DNA from: an uncultured Mycoplasmatota bacterium
GTDB lineage: Bacteria > Bacillota_I > Bacilli_A > RF39 > UBA660
Reading direction: 5' to 3'
DNA: 21,651 bases
NCBI GenBank assembly: GCA_946497375.1
Contig: CAMMKE010000013.1
Span: 1-21,651, forward strand
Part shown: positions 7,322 to 15,502 of the stretch, one piece after another
How the letters are laid out: every line of letters begins with the position of its first letter
Position numbering within the stretch: the first letter of the stretch is position 1
Notes under the pieces: generated by a model
Told to the model about the DNA's origin: nothing
The model's database searches: none
Seen by the model: only the letters and a program-made list of their open reading frames with translations
Translations under genes and position numbers: made by a program

Positions 7322-7804
7322 ATGTATTTAGATACTAGTATAACTACTAATATGAGTAGATTGTTTTTTCAATCATCTAATCTGAAAGAAATAATGTTAG
7401 ATAATTTAGAAACATCAAAAGTAACCAATATGAGTTATATGTTTACACAAAATAAATATTTATTTGAATTGAATCTAAGTAATTTTGATACTTCAAATGT
7501 TACTAATATGGCAATGATGTTTTCCATGGATTTAATGACTGTAGATTATATGAAGTTAGATAATATCATTTTTAGTAAAAAATTTAGTACTTTAAAGGTA
7601 ACTAATATGATGTCTATGTTTTTTGGATGTAGTTCTTTAAAAAAAATAGATTTAAGTAATTTTGATACTTCAAATGTCACAAATTTTTTTGATATGTTTG
7701 CAAAGAATACAAATATGACAGAAATACTAGTAACAAGAAATACTTGGACAATACCTAACTCTGCAATCAGAGACAGTGGTGTAACTGACTTTACTTATGT
7801 ATAG
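7322..7804 (+). pseudogene. DUF285/BspA-like repeat surface protein, 5'-truncated fragment
   Basis: The sequence contains about five tandem units of 22-27 residues with the DUF285 (Listeria/Mycoplasma surface repeat) signature: FDTSNVTNM, a hydrophobic residue, MF, then xxLxxIxLSN. Examples are LSNFDTSNVTNMAMMF and LSNFDTSNVTNFFDMF. The DNA of two units shares an identical 25-nt stretch (7476-7500 and 7653-7677). The fragment begins in the middle of a repeat (LDTSITTNMSRLF) at the edge of the 26-bp inverted repeat. It has no ribosome-binding site, signal peptide or anchor; the in-frame TTG at 7292 lies in the hairpin. The C-terminus ends with WTIPNSAIRDSGVTDF and a natural stop. It is most likely the tail of a broken surface gene. 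Confidence 0.75.
7476..7677 (+). repeat. 25-bp direct repeat inside the DUF285 fragment
   Basis: Positions 7476-7500 and 7653-7677 are identical over 25 nt, encoding LSNFDTSNV in both units. Such DNA identity between protein repeats allows recombination that changes repeat number. Confidence 0.8.
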
Positions 7805-7806
7805 GG

Positions 7807-7835
7807 GATTTCTATTATATTAGAAATTCTTTTCT
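7807..7835 (+). terminator. Rho-independent terminator after the DUF285 fragment
   Basis: The stem pairs 7807-7814 with 7821-7828 (8 bp including one G-U) around a 6-nt loop and is followed by a T-rich tract. It lies just after the stop at 7802-7804, suggesting that the DUF285 fragment keeps its original gene end. Confidence 0.6.
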
Positions 7836-7916
7836 TTTTACGTCAAATAATTCTTTTTTTCTTTAATCATTTTGTTATTTGTAATAAAATAGATAGTGTT
7901 AGAAAAGAGGAAATTT

Positions 7917-10070
7917 ATGAATGAAGTAATTATTGAAGAAATTAGTAAAGATTTAGATATTAGTAAAAAACAGGTTATGACTGTTTTAAAATTATTAGAA
8001 GAAGGTAATACTATTCCTTTTATTGCAAGATATCGTAAAGAAGCGACTGGAGCTTTAAATGAAGAAGTTATTAAATCTATAGATGATGTTTATCAGTATC
8101 AAGTTAATTTTTTGAAACGTAAAGAAGATGTTATTAGATTAATTGATGAGAAAGGACTTCTTACTGATGATTTAAAAGCATCTATTATGAAATGTACTAA
8201 ACTTGTTGAAGTAGATGATTTATATCGTCCTTATAAAGAGAAGAAAAAGACTAAGGCAACTGATGCTATTAATAATGGATTAGAGCCTCTTGCTAAAATT
8301 ATTATGTCTTGTCCGGTTAAGGGAGATATTGAACAAATAGCAAGTCGTTATCTTAATGATAAAGTTAAGACTGTAGAAGATGCTATAACTGGGGCTAAGT
8401 ATATTATCGCTGAATGGATTAGTGATAATGCTTACTATCGTAAATGGATTAGAAGTTATATTTTTAAAGAAGGGGTAATTGTTAGTAAATTAAAGAAGAA
8501 TGTAGAAGATGAAGAGAAGACTTATAGTAACTATTATGAGTTTAGTGAAACAGTAAAATACATTAAACCTCATCGAATATTGGCGATAAATAGAGGAGAA
8601 AAAGAAGGAGTTTTATCTGTTAAATTAGATTATGATGTAGAAAAGATAGTTAAATATTTAGAGACTAAAGTTATTAAGAATAAAGAGTCATTTTGTTATG
8701 AAATAATACTTGAGGCAATTAATGATAGTCTTAAACGTTTAATACTTCCTAGTGTAGATAGAGAGATTAGGGCTGAACTTAAAGAAAAAGGTGAGGTACG
8801 TGCTATTGATAATTTTTCTACTAATGTAGAGAAACTTTTACTTACTCCTCCTTTAAAAGATAAAATTGTGCTAGGATATGACCCTGCTTTTAGAACAGGA
8901 TGTAAACTTGCTGTTTTAGATAAGACTGGTAAAGTGTTAGATATTGATGTAATTTACCCAACAGAGCCACATAATGATATAGAAGGTTCTAAGAAGAAAT
9001 TACTTGAACTTATTGATAAATATAATATAGATGTAATTGCAATAGGTAATGGTACAGCATCTCGTGAAAGTGAAGCTTTTGTAGCAGAGGCAATTAAAGA
9101 TGCTAAAAGAGACGTTTCATATATAATAGTAAGTGAAGCAGGGGCATCAGTTTATTCTGCAAGTAAACTTGCAATAGAAGAGTTTCCTGATTTGACTGTA
9201 GAAAAAAGAAGTGCAGTTAGTATCGGAAGACGTGTACAAGATGCTTTATCTGAACTAGTTAAAATTGATCCTAAAAGTATAGGGGTTGGTCTTTATCAAC
9301 ATGATGTACCTGTTAAAAAACTAGATGAATCATTAAACTTTGTTGTTAGTAAAGCAGTTAATGGTGTTGGTGTTAATATAAACACTGCTAGCCCTTCCTT
9401 ATTAAAATATGTTTCTGGCCTTAATAAAAAAGTAATAGATAATATTATTTCATTTAGAGATAAATATGGTAAGTTTAAAAATAGAGATGAGATTCATAAT
9501 ATTAAAGGTGTTACTGATAAAGTATATGAACAATCAGTTGGTTTCCTTAGAATACTTGATGGAGATAATCCTTTAGATAAAACTTCTATTCATCCTGAGA
9601 GTTATGATAAAACTAGAGAACTTTTAGATTATTTAGGATTTAGTGAAAAAGATTTAGGTAGTAGGGAACTTGGTGATAAACTTAATAGTTTAGATATAGA
9701 GAGTCTTAGTAAAGAAATTGATGTTGATAAATATACTTTGACTGATATTATAGAGTCTTTAGAAAAACCTATGAGGGATTTACGTGATAATTATCCACAA
9801 CCAATTTTAAGAAGTGATATCTTACATATAGAAGATTTAAAAATAGGTGATAAATTACAAGGAACAGTACGTAATGTAGTCGATTTTGGTCTATTTATTG
9901 ATATAGGTTTAAAAAATGATGGTCTTGCTCATATTTCAAAATTAACTAATGAGTATATTAAAAATCCTAGTGATTTATTTAGTGTTGGTGATATAGTTGA
10001 TTGTTATGTAGATTCTATAGATTTAGATAAGAAAAAAGTTAGTCTTAGTTTGTTAAAAAATAGTATTTAA
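7917..10070 (+). CDS. tex: Tex, RNA-binding transcription accessory protein
   Basis: ATG 7917 is chosen over GTG 7896 because AGAGG (7906-7910) is 6 nt upstream. The 717-residue product matches the family's normal length. It shows the Tex N-terminal region with NTIPFIARYRKEATGALNEE (about residues 31-50), a YqgF/RNase H-like domain from about 316 (VLGYDPAFRTGCKLAVLD), a helix-hairpin-helix region (about 483-558, GVNINTASPSLLKYVSGL), and a C-terminal S1 domain (about 643-714, GTVRNVVDFGLFIDIG). Tex is a conserved cytoplasmic nucleic-acid-binding protein linked to transcription and ribosome-associated processes. It is a housekeeping gene flanked by terminators on both sides, so it is probably monocistronic and unrelated to the surface genes around it. 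Confidence 0.95.
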   Translation: MNEVIIEEISKDLDISKKQVMTVLKLLEEGNTIPFIARYRKEATGALNEEVIKSIDDVYQYQVNFLKRKEDVIRLIDEKGLLTDDLKASIMKCTKLVEVDDLYRPYKEKKKTKATDAINNGLEPLAKIIMSCPVKGDIEQIASRYLNDKVKTVEDAITGAKYIIAEWISDNAYYRKWIRSYIFKEGVIVSKLKKNVEDEEKTYSNYYEFSETVKYIKPHRILAINRGEKEGVLSVKLDYDVEKIVKYLETKVIKNKESFCYEIILEAINDSLKRLILPSVDREIRAELKEKGEVRAIDNFSTNVEKLLLTPPLKDKIVLGYDPAFRTGCKLAVLDKTGKVLDIDVIYPTEPHNDIEGSKKKLLELIDKYNIDVIAIGNGTASRESEAFVAEAIKDAKRDVSYIIVSEAGASVYSASKLAIEEFPDLTVEKRSAVSIGRRVQDALSELVKIDPKSIGVGLYQHDVPVKKLDESLNFVVSKAVNGVGVNINTASPSLLKYVSGLNKKVIDNIISFRDKYGKFKNRDEIHNIKGVTDKVYEQSVGFLRILDGDNPLDKTSIHPESYDKTRELLDYLGFSEKDLGSRELGDKLNSLDIESLSKEIDVDKYTLTDIIESLEKPMRDLRDNYPQPILRSDILHIEDLKIGDKLQGTVRNVVDFGLFIDIGLKNDGLAHISKLTNEYIKNPSDLFSVGDIVDCYVDSIDLDKKKVSLSLLKNSI

Positions 10071-10083
10071 TTACTATTTTTTT
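10055..10083 (+). terminator. Terminator overlapping the tex stop codon
   Basis: Arms 10055-10065 and 10072-10082 form a perfect 11-bp stem with a 6-nt loop; the tex TAA (10068-10070) lies in the loop. A-run and T-run flanks make it look bidirectional. Confidence 0.75.
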
Positions 10084-10084
10084 G

Positions 10085-10093
10085 TGATATACT
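10085..10093 (+). promoter_or_regulatory. Extended -10 promoter for the thioester adhesin
   Basis: TGATATACT is a good extended -10 element (TG, one base, TATACT at 10088-10093) immediately after the tex terminator. Transcription would start near 10100, leaving a short leader that contains AGGTG (10105-10109). No good -35 box is visible, as is usual for extended -10 promoters. Confidence 0.5.
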
Positions 10094-10115
10094 TTATTTA
10101 TAATAGGTGATGAAT

Positions 10116-13100
10116 ATGTTAGGTAAGATAGGTCGTTTGTTTAAGAAAAGTGAAAATGATTGGATGAAAGTTACAGTTAGTATCTTCTTTTCAATTATTA
10201 TGATTATATTTTTAGGTAAAACAGTAGCAAGTTCATATGCTATTCCAACGGAGTTACCTGATACATTAACGACTGGTATGGGAGATACTCTTACTGATAG
10301 GGTTACTTTATTTAGTGAAGGATTGAGTGATGATGAAATTATATCTTTAGTACCATATTATGCTTATGATGGTAGTAATAGATATACTGTTTATTGTCTT
10401 GAAAAAGAAAAAGGATGGCCTAATAATAATAGTCCTAAAACTATTACTAAAAATGAAGTTCCTCTTGATGCAGGTTATGTTTATATTTTGCAAAATGCTT
10501 ATCCTAATAAAAGTTTAACTGGTAATGATAAAAATGATGATTATTTAACACAAGTTGCAATTTGGTTTTATCAAGATAGGGTAAATGGTGTTAGTGATGA
10601 TATTGATGGAGTTTTAACTGCTAATCAAAAAAAAGTTATTAAAAACAGTTCTTATTATAGTGTTATAGAACCATTAATAACAGGGGCAGTTTATGCTAAA
10701 AATAATCCTGTTACAATTAATCCAAGTTTTAATATTTCTACTAGTGACTTTAAATTAAGTAGTGATAATAGATATTTAATTACTGATTTAATAACTGTAA
10801 ATAGTAATGTTAGTTATGATAGTTATGCTGTTAGTATAGATAATAGTGCAGTTGAAGTTCTTAATAGTAGTGATGTTGTAGTAGGTACTAATACTATAAA
10901 TAGTGGAGAAGGTTTTAAATTAAGAGTAGATTTATCTAAGATAGATAATCCTATAAATGTAAATATAAATGTGATAGTAAATTATACAGAATATGTTGCT
11001 TACAGTTATGATCCTCCTAGTGATATGGTAGATACAATGCAACAGTCAGTTGTTAGTACACTTGTAGGTGTACCTAAACAGAAGACTGTATCTGCTAGTG
11101 TTAAAATGCCAAGTGGAAGTTTAACAATAAAAAAGGTAGATAGTAGTGATAATACTCCTTTGGAAGGAGCAAATATTGAAGTAATTAGAAAGGCAACAAA
11201 TAAGAGTGTAGCAAACTTTACTACTACAACTGAAGATTATTTAGTAGATAACTTATTACCTGGGGAGTATGAGATAAAAGAGGTAAGGGCTCCTAATGGA
11301 TATTATATAGATAAAGAGAGTACTAATGTAGTAATAAGTGATAGTGATTTAAATATTAGTAGTACGATTACTAATTCAAAGTATGATGTAAGAATAAGAA
11401 AAATAGATAGTGATACAGGTGATGTAGTTAGTGGAGCAGTCTTAAATATTGTTAATAGTAACAATGAAGTAGTTGATACAATAACAACAACTGATGATTA
11501 TGTTAGTGTTGATACTACTAAATTAAGTGAAGGTACTTATAAAGTGGTTGAAGTATCTGCACCGTCTGGTTATTTTGTAAGTAATGAAGAAAAAGAATTT
11601 ACATTAGATAAAAATCATACTAGTATTACTGTTGATTTTGAAGATGAGAAGAATGAAGTGTTAATAGAAAAGAAAGATGCTAGTAATAATGATTTTGTAA
11701 GTGGAGCGGTATTAAGATTAGTTAGAGTTTCTGATAATAGTATTATTGATGAATGGACTACTAATAATAAAGCTCATAGTATTAGAGGAGTAGTACCTGG
11801 TGAATATAAAGTAATAGAGATTTCTGCTCCTAATGGATATACTTTAAGTAATAGTGAGATTCCAGTTACTATTACAGGAGAAGAGAAAGAAGCTAAGACT
11901 GTAACATTCTATAATTCAAATAATCAAGTAGTTATAAATAAAGTTGATGAAGAAGGTAATCCTTTAAGTGGAGCAAAGTTAAGAGTTACTAATAGTATTG
12001 GTGATGAGATAGAGACATTTACTACTACTAAAGAAGCATATACTCTTGATAAATTAAGTCCAGGTACATATTATGTAGAAGAAATAGAGGCACCTAGTGG
12101 TTATGCTTTAAATAAAGAAAGAGAAAGCTTTACGATAGATGAGAATACTACAAGTATTCAAGTAACAATGAAAAATGTTAAATCTTTTATAAATATTGGA
12201 AAAGTAGATGCTGATACTGAAGAATATGTTGCAGATGCAACATTGAGACTTACCAATAGTAATGGAGATGAAGTTGAAACATTTACAAGTAGTAATGTTC
12301 CAACAGAAATAAATGTTCCTTATGGGAAATATAAATTAGAAGAAGTTAAAGCTCCTGATGGTTATATTAGAACTAGTGAAGTATTAGAAATAGATTTTAA
12401 TGCTAATAGTGATAGTACTTTTGTATATAAATTATCTAATAAAAAAAGAAAAGTTACTGTTACAAAGATAGATAGTGAAAGTAAAGAGCCTATTTTAGGA
12501 TCAATATTAGGCTTATACAATAATAATAAAGAATATATTAGAGATATAGATTTAACTGATGTAAGTAGTATAGATTTATCTACTTTAGAAGTTGGTACTT
12601 ATTATATAAAAGAAAAACAAGCTCCTGATGGGTATATTTTAGATGAGAGTTTTCATGAATTAGTTATTGAAGATACTACAGAAGAAATTAATCTTGAAAT
12701 TGAAAATAAACCAATAATAGTAAACTTAGGTAAGATAGATGCTAGGAATGGAGAATATATAGCAGGGGCTCGAATGAGATTGACTAAAGAAAATGGAGAT
12801 TTTGATTCTATAGAGTTTATTAGTACAAATGAGCCTTATCAAGTTAGATTATCAGCTGGTATTTATATTTTAGAAGAATTAGAGGCTCCAGCTGGTTATG
12901 TGGGAACGGGTTCTAAAATTACTTTTGAAGTATTAGAGACAGGTAAAGTTCAGACTGTTAATATTAGTAATGATGTTACTACTGTTAGTGTTAATGATAG
13001 AAAATTAGTAGTAGATGCAGAAGAAGGATATAAGTATAGCTTAGAGACTAGAACAGGAGAAGTAGTTGATGAGTTTGAGACTACTAAAGATGGTTATATT

Positions 13101-13640
13101 AGTGATACTTTAGAGTTGGGTGACTATGTATTAAAACAATTAGATACACCAGATGGAGTAATTGTTAATAATAGTCCTATATACTTTAGTGTTACTGATG
13201 ATAGTAATGTAAGTATAATAAATTATGTTAATGACTTTACAAAGATAAATATAAGTAAACTTGATATGGCCAATAGTGTAGAAGTAGAAGGGGCTCATTT
13301 AGTAATTAGAGATAGTAATGGTAATATTGTAGAAGAATGGATATCAAGTAATACTCCACATTATATAGAGAAACTTCCTGTAGGTAGATATACTCTTAAA
13401 GAGACAATCGCTCCAGATGGATATGTGTTAAATACATCTGTTATTGATTTTGAAGTATTAGAGACTGGTGATATTCAAAGTGGGGTTATGTTTAACTCTA
13501 AACCTATTGAAGTACCAAATACAGGAAGTAATGCTACATATATTTATTTAATAGGTGGATTGTTGATTATAATAGGTGGTACTTTGATGTATATTTCTTA
13601 TAGAAATAAAAACAATAAAAAGTCAATAAAAAACATATAA
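10116..13640 (+). CDS. Thioester-domain (TQXA) surface adhesin with nine SpaA/Cna-B repeats, VPNTG anchor
   Basis: ATG 10116 follows AGGTG (10105-10109) with 6-nt spacing; GTG 10107 and ATG 10110 overlap that site. A basic N-terminus and hydrophobic helix (about 17-42) form the signal peptide. The thioester domain shows YCLEKEKGW (Cys94) and YLTQVAIW (Gln146), the pair that forms an internal Cys-Gln bond able to capture host amines covalently. A linker domain (about 200-330) precedes nine repeats of about 88 residues (starts about 335, 424, 514, 604, 691, 778, 867, 954, 1043). Most carry an IxKxD opening, an E-x-x-AP-x-GY E-box and a terminal Asn, the residues for Lys-Asn isopeptide bonds. 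Repeat 8 has lost both Lys and Glu. VPNTG (1133-1137), a membrane helix and a Lys-rich tail end the protein. It is probably a stalked covalent adhesin; no sortase gene is adjacent. Confidence 0.9.
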   Translation: MLGKIGRLFKKSENDWMKVTVSIFFSIIMIIFLGKTVASSYAIPTELPDTLTTGMGDTLTDRVTLFSEGLSDDEIISLVPYYAYDGSNRYTVYCLEKEKGWPNNNSPKTITKNEVPLDAGYVYILQNAYPNKSLTGNDKNDDYLTQVAIWFYQDRVNGVSDDIDGVLTANQKKVIKNSSYYSVIEPLITGAVYAKNNPVTINPSFNISTSDFKLSSDNRYLITDLITVNSNVSYDSYAVSIDNSAVEVLNSSDVVVGTNTINSGEGFKLRVDLSKIDNPINVNINVIVNYTEYVAYSYDPPSDMVDTMQQSVVSTLVGVPKQKTVSASVKMPSGSLTIKKVDSSDNTPLEGANIEVIRKATNKSVANFTTTTEDYLVDNLLPGEYEIKEVRAPNGYYIDKESTNVVISDSDLNISSTITNSKYDVRIRKIDSDTGDVVSGAVLNIVNSNNEVVDTITTTDDYVSVDTTKLSEGTYKVVEVSAPSGYFVSNEEKEFTLDKNHTSITVDFEDEKNEVLIEKKDASNNDFVSGAVLRLVRVSDNSIIDEWTTNNKAHSIRGVVPGEYKVIEISAPNGYTLSNSEIPVTITGEEKEAKTVTFYNSNNQVVINKVDEEGNPLSGAKLRVTNSIGDEIETFTTTKEAYTLDKLSPGTYYVEEIEAPSGYALNKERESFTIDENTTSIQVTMKNVKSFINIGKVDADTEEYVADATLRLTNSNGDEVETFTSSNVPTEINVPYGKYKLEEVKAPDGYIRTSEVLEIDFNANSDSTFVYKLSNKKRKVTVTKIDSESKEPILGSILGLYNNNKEYIRDIDLTDVSSIDLSTLEVGTYYIKEKQAPDGYILDESFHELVIEDTTEEINLEIENKPIIVNLGKIDARNGEYIAGARMRLTKENGDFDSIEFISTNEPYQVRLSAGIYILEELEAPAGYVGTGSKITFEVLETGKVQTVNISNDVTTVSVNDRKLVVDAEEGYKYSLETRTGEVVDEFETTKDGYISDTLELGDYVLKQLDTPDGVIVNNSPIYFSVTDDSNVSIINYVNDFTKINISKLDMANSVEVEGAHLVIRDSNGNIVEEWISSNTPHYIEKLPVGRYTLKETIAPDGYVLNTSVIDFEVLETGDIQSGVMFNSKPIEVPNTGSNATYIYLIGGLLIIIGGTLMYISYRNKNNKKSIKNI

Positions 13641-13655
13641 TATAATAGGTTCGGG

Positions 13656-13692
13656 TGTCAAATTTGACAAATATATAGATATTTGGTACAAT
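13656..13692 (+). promoter_or_regulatory. Sigma-A promoter with a palindromic operator over the -35 box
   Basis: TTGACA (13664-13669), a 17-nt spacer and TACAAT (13687-13692) form a near-consensus promoter for the wall hydrolase at 13721. TGTCAAATTTGACA (13656-13669) is a perfect 14-bp palindrome whose right half contains the -35 box, so a dimeric repressor bound there would block RNA polymerase. The promoter is strong evidence from sequence; the operator is inference, as no regulator gene is adjacent. Confidence 0.7.
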
Positions 13693-13720
13693 TATATTGT
13701 TCTTATTTGAAGGAGGAACT

Positions 13721-14464
13721 ATGAAAAAAGTTAGTAAGCTGAGTCTTACTTTAGCATCTATTGGTGTTTTTATGATAGGCTTGGCTGGAGTATTACAGTA
13801 TAAAGCTTTTCAAATAGAAGAGAATACTGTAGCTTATGAAACTGTGACAATGAATGATTTAAATGCAGGTAAGGTAGAAGAAGTTAATAATAAGAATGAA
13901 AATAATACTGCAGAGCCTGCAGATGAATCTAATAATAATACTGAAGTAGAAGATAATACTTTAGATGATGTAGAAGAAGTAGTTATAGAAAATGAACTAG
14001 AAGATGTAAAAACATATGAAGAAGTTAGTACTGTTCCAGTTGATCCTATAGTTTATGATGGATTAACAATGGGAGAGTTGGCAGAGAAGCTTAATCGTTC
14101 ATTAAATTCTACTATTTCAGGAAAAGGATACTTAATTGCTAGTTATTCATTACAATTAGGAATTGATCCTTATATGGCAACTGCTATTATTCTTCATGAG
14201 ACTGGATGTAATGGTACTTGTAGTAGTTTAGTTCGTGAATGTAATAATGTTGGTGGTCAAAAAGGAGGACCTAGTTGTGGTGGAGGAGCTTATAAAGCAT
14301 ATCCTACATTAGATGAAGGTATTATGGGTTATTTAGATAACTTATATCGTAATTATTATTCTTATGGTTTAACTACACCAGAGACTATTGGTCCAAAGTA
14401 TGCTGCTAGTACTACTTGGGCTAGTCAGGTTAATAATTACATTGCTTTAATTAGAAGCAGATAA
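13721..14464 (+). CDS. Secreted glucosaminidase-like cell-wall hydrolase
   Basis: ATG 13721 follows AGGAGG (13711-13716) at 4 nt; an upstream in-frame TTG at 13697 is less likely. The N-terminus is a signal/anchor helix (about 9-27), followed by a long Glu/Asn/Asp-rich linker (about 40-110) that would cross the wall. The C-terminal domain (about 115-247) looks like a glucosaminidase (GH73-like, lysozyme superfamily) module: GYLIASYSLQLGIDPYMATAIILHETG with likely catalytic Glu160, NNVGGQKG, GGAYKAYPTLDEGIMGYLDNLY, and a final ASQVNNYI. Four Cys lie around the active site (CNGTCSSLVREC, PSC), suggesting disulfides. It would cut peptidoglycan glycan strands. It has its own promoter and terminator, so it is a single-gene unit. 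The family call is good; the exact bond cut is not determined. Confidence 0.75.
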   Translation: MKKVSKLSLTLASIGVFMIGLAGVLQYKAFQIEENTVAYETVTMNDLNAGKVEEVNNKNENNTAEPADESNNNTEVEDNTLDDVEEVVIENELEDVKTYEEVSTVPVDPIVYDGLTMGELAEKLNRSLNSTISGKGYLIASYSLQLGIDPYMATAIILHETGCNGTCSSLVRECNNVGGQKGGPSCGGGAYKAYPTLDEGIMGYLDNLYRNYYSYGLTTPETIGPKYAASTTWASQVNNYIALIRSR

Positions 14465-14482
14465 AGAGCTTAGGCTCTTTTT
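14463..14482 (+). terminator. Rho-independent terminator of the wall hydrolase gene
   Basis: The stem AAAGAGC (14463-14469) pairs with GCTCTTT (14474-14480) around TTAG and is followed by T residues. It starts at the stop codon. Confidence 0.8.
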
Positions 14483-14484
14483 AT

Positions 14485-14513
14485 TTGCTTTTTTTCTTAT
14501 TTATTCATATAAT
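14485..14513 (+). promoter_or_regulatory. Promoter for the unknown gene at 14549
   Basis: A weak -35 TTGCTT (14485-14490), a 17-nt spacer and a perfect TATAAT (14508-14513) lie right after the preceding terminator. They leave a leader of about 30 nt containing GAGGT (14538-14542). Confidence 0.6.
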
Positions 14514-14548
14514 AGTTATATAAATAATAGTAGTAATGAGGTAGTAGT

Positions 14549-15406
14549 ATGGTAATAAATGGAGTAGTTAATGACAATTTGGCAACTATGTCTTTTAATG
14601 AACATCATTATGTAGTAAAAAGAGTTTCAATGAGTTTTCCTACATTATATTATTTAGGACTTGAACCTATCTTTGGTGATTATATTAAAGAAAATGATAC
14701 TTTAGTAGTTGCTGGTAAACTTAGTAAGAGAGATGTTTTAGAGAAAGAAGATACTATATATGGTGGTATTAAAATAACTAAAGATAAAGAATATATAAAT
14801 GTAAGGGATATTAAAGATAATACTAAATATCTTAAAAATATAGATGTTAAAACAGGAGAATGTTTTAGTAGATTATATATAGATGGAGATGTTAGAAGAT
14901 TAGATAAAGGTTTATATAGTTATGAAAAGGATAATTCTGTTGTTTTAGTTACACCTAATTTAGATAAAAATAAATTTAATGTTTTTGATTTGAAGAAAAA
15001 GTTAAATGAATTAGCTCCTATTATTGGCTTTAGTGGAATGGAAGATAAATTTAATGTTATATCAGTTAGAAAAAAAGATGATAGTAGTTCTTTTTTTGAA
15101 ATGACTATTAATTTTGATAATATAGATTACATTAAAGCTTCATTTACTGTAGATGAAAATAATACTCTTAAGTTTAATCCTTATATTTACAGTGAATATT
15201 TTGCATCTAACTATATATTAAATAAAAATGAGAGTTTTATTTTCTCTTCTGCTTTTCCATATTATTTTTCAAAGAATGAGTTAATGTTATCTCTTAATAG
15301 TCTTAATAATAAAAGTGATAATTTTCAAAAAGTTTTTTCTAGAATTTATGTTGGAAGTGTGATTGGTAATAAAGATAGTGTAGGTTATAATAGTAGAAGA
15401 ATTTAA
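14549..15406 (+). CDS. Uncharacterised cytoplasmic protein
   Basis: I do not recognise this 285-residue protein. ATG 14549 has GAGGT at 14538-14542. There is no signal peptide, membrane helix or sorting motif, so it is probably cytosolic. It looks beta-rich: short alternating hydrophobic strands and many turns, for example DTLVVAGKLSKRD, YINVRDIKDNTKYLKNIDV, FSRLYIDGDVRRLDKGLYSY and KDNSVVLVTPNLDKNKFNVF. The C-terminal third is rich in Tyr, Phe and Asn. It has its own promoter and a terminator downstream, so it is transcribed alone. Codon and base use match its neighbours. I cannot assign a function. Confidence 0.8.
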   Translation: MVINGVVNDNLATMSFNEHHYVVKRVSMSFPTLYYLGLEPIFGDYIKENDTLVVAGKLSKRDVLEKEDTIYGGIKITKDKEYINVRDIKDNTKYLKNIDVKTGECFSRLYIDGDVRRLDKGLYSYEKDNSVVLVTPNLDKNKFNVFDLKKKLNELAPIIGFSGMEDKFNVISVRKKDDSSSFFEMTINFDNIDYIKASFTVDENNTLKFNPYIYSEYFASNYILNKNESFIFSSAFPYYFSKNELMLSLNSLNNKSDNFQKVFSRIYVGSVIGNKDSVGYNSRRI

Positions 15407-15408
15407 TT

Positions 15409-15438
15409 AATACATATATTGATTATATGTATTTTTTT
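15409..15438 (+). terminator. Terminator after the uncharacterised gene
   Basis: Arms 15409-15418 and 15424-15433 are a perfect 10-bp A/T-rich stem with a 5-nt loop, followed by TTTTT. Confidence 0.7.
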
Positions 15439-15502
15439 GTCTTGTAATAGTTATCTTAATCATTTGTTTTTACTCATAGTATTTTATAGGAGGTTACTTA
15501 CT

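Noticed and set aside
10099..10104. TATAAT as the -10 box of the thioester adhesin gene
   Set aside because: Transcription would start after the Shine-Dalgarno at 10105-10109; the extended -10 at 10085-10093 gives a workable leader.
11121..13512. Cna-B repeats as a DNA-level tandem repeat or CRISPR-like array
   Set aside because: The roughly 88-residue units are similar in protein but differ widely in DNA, and no short, evenly spaced identical repeats are present.
15419..15502. 28-residue N-terminal extension of the Ca2+ ATPase
   Set aside because: It begins inside the preceding terminator, and a strong AGGAGG serves ATG 15503, which gives the normal family N-terminus.
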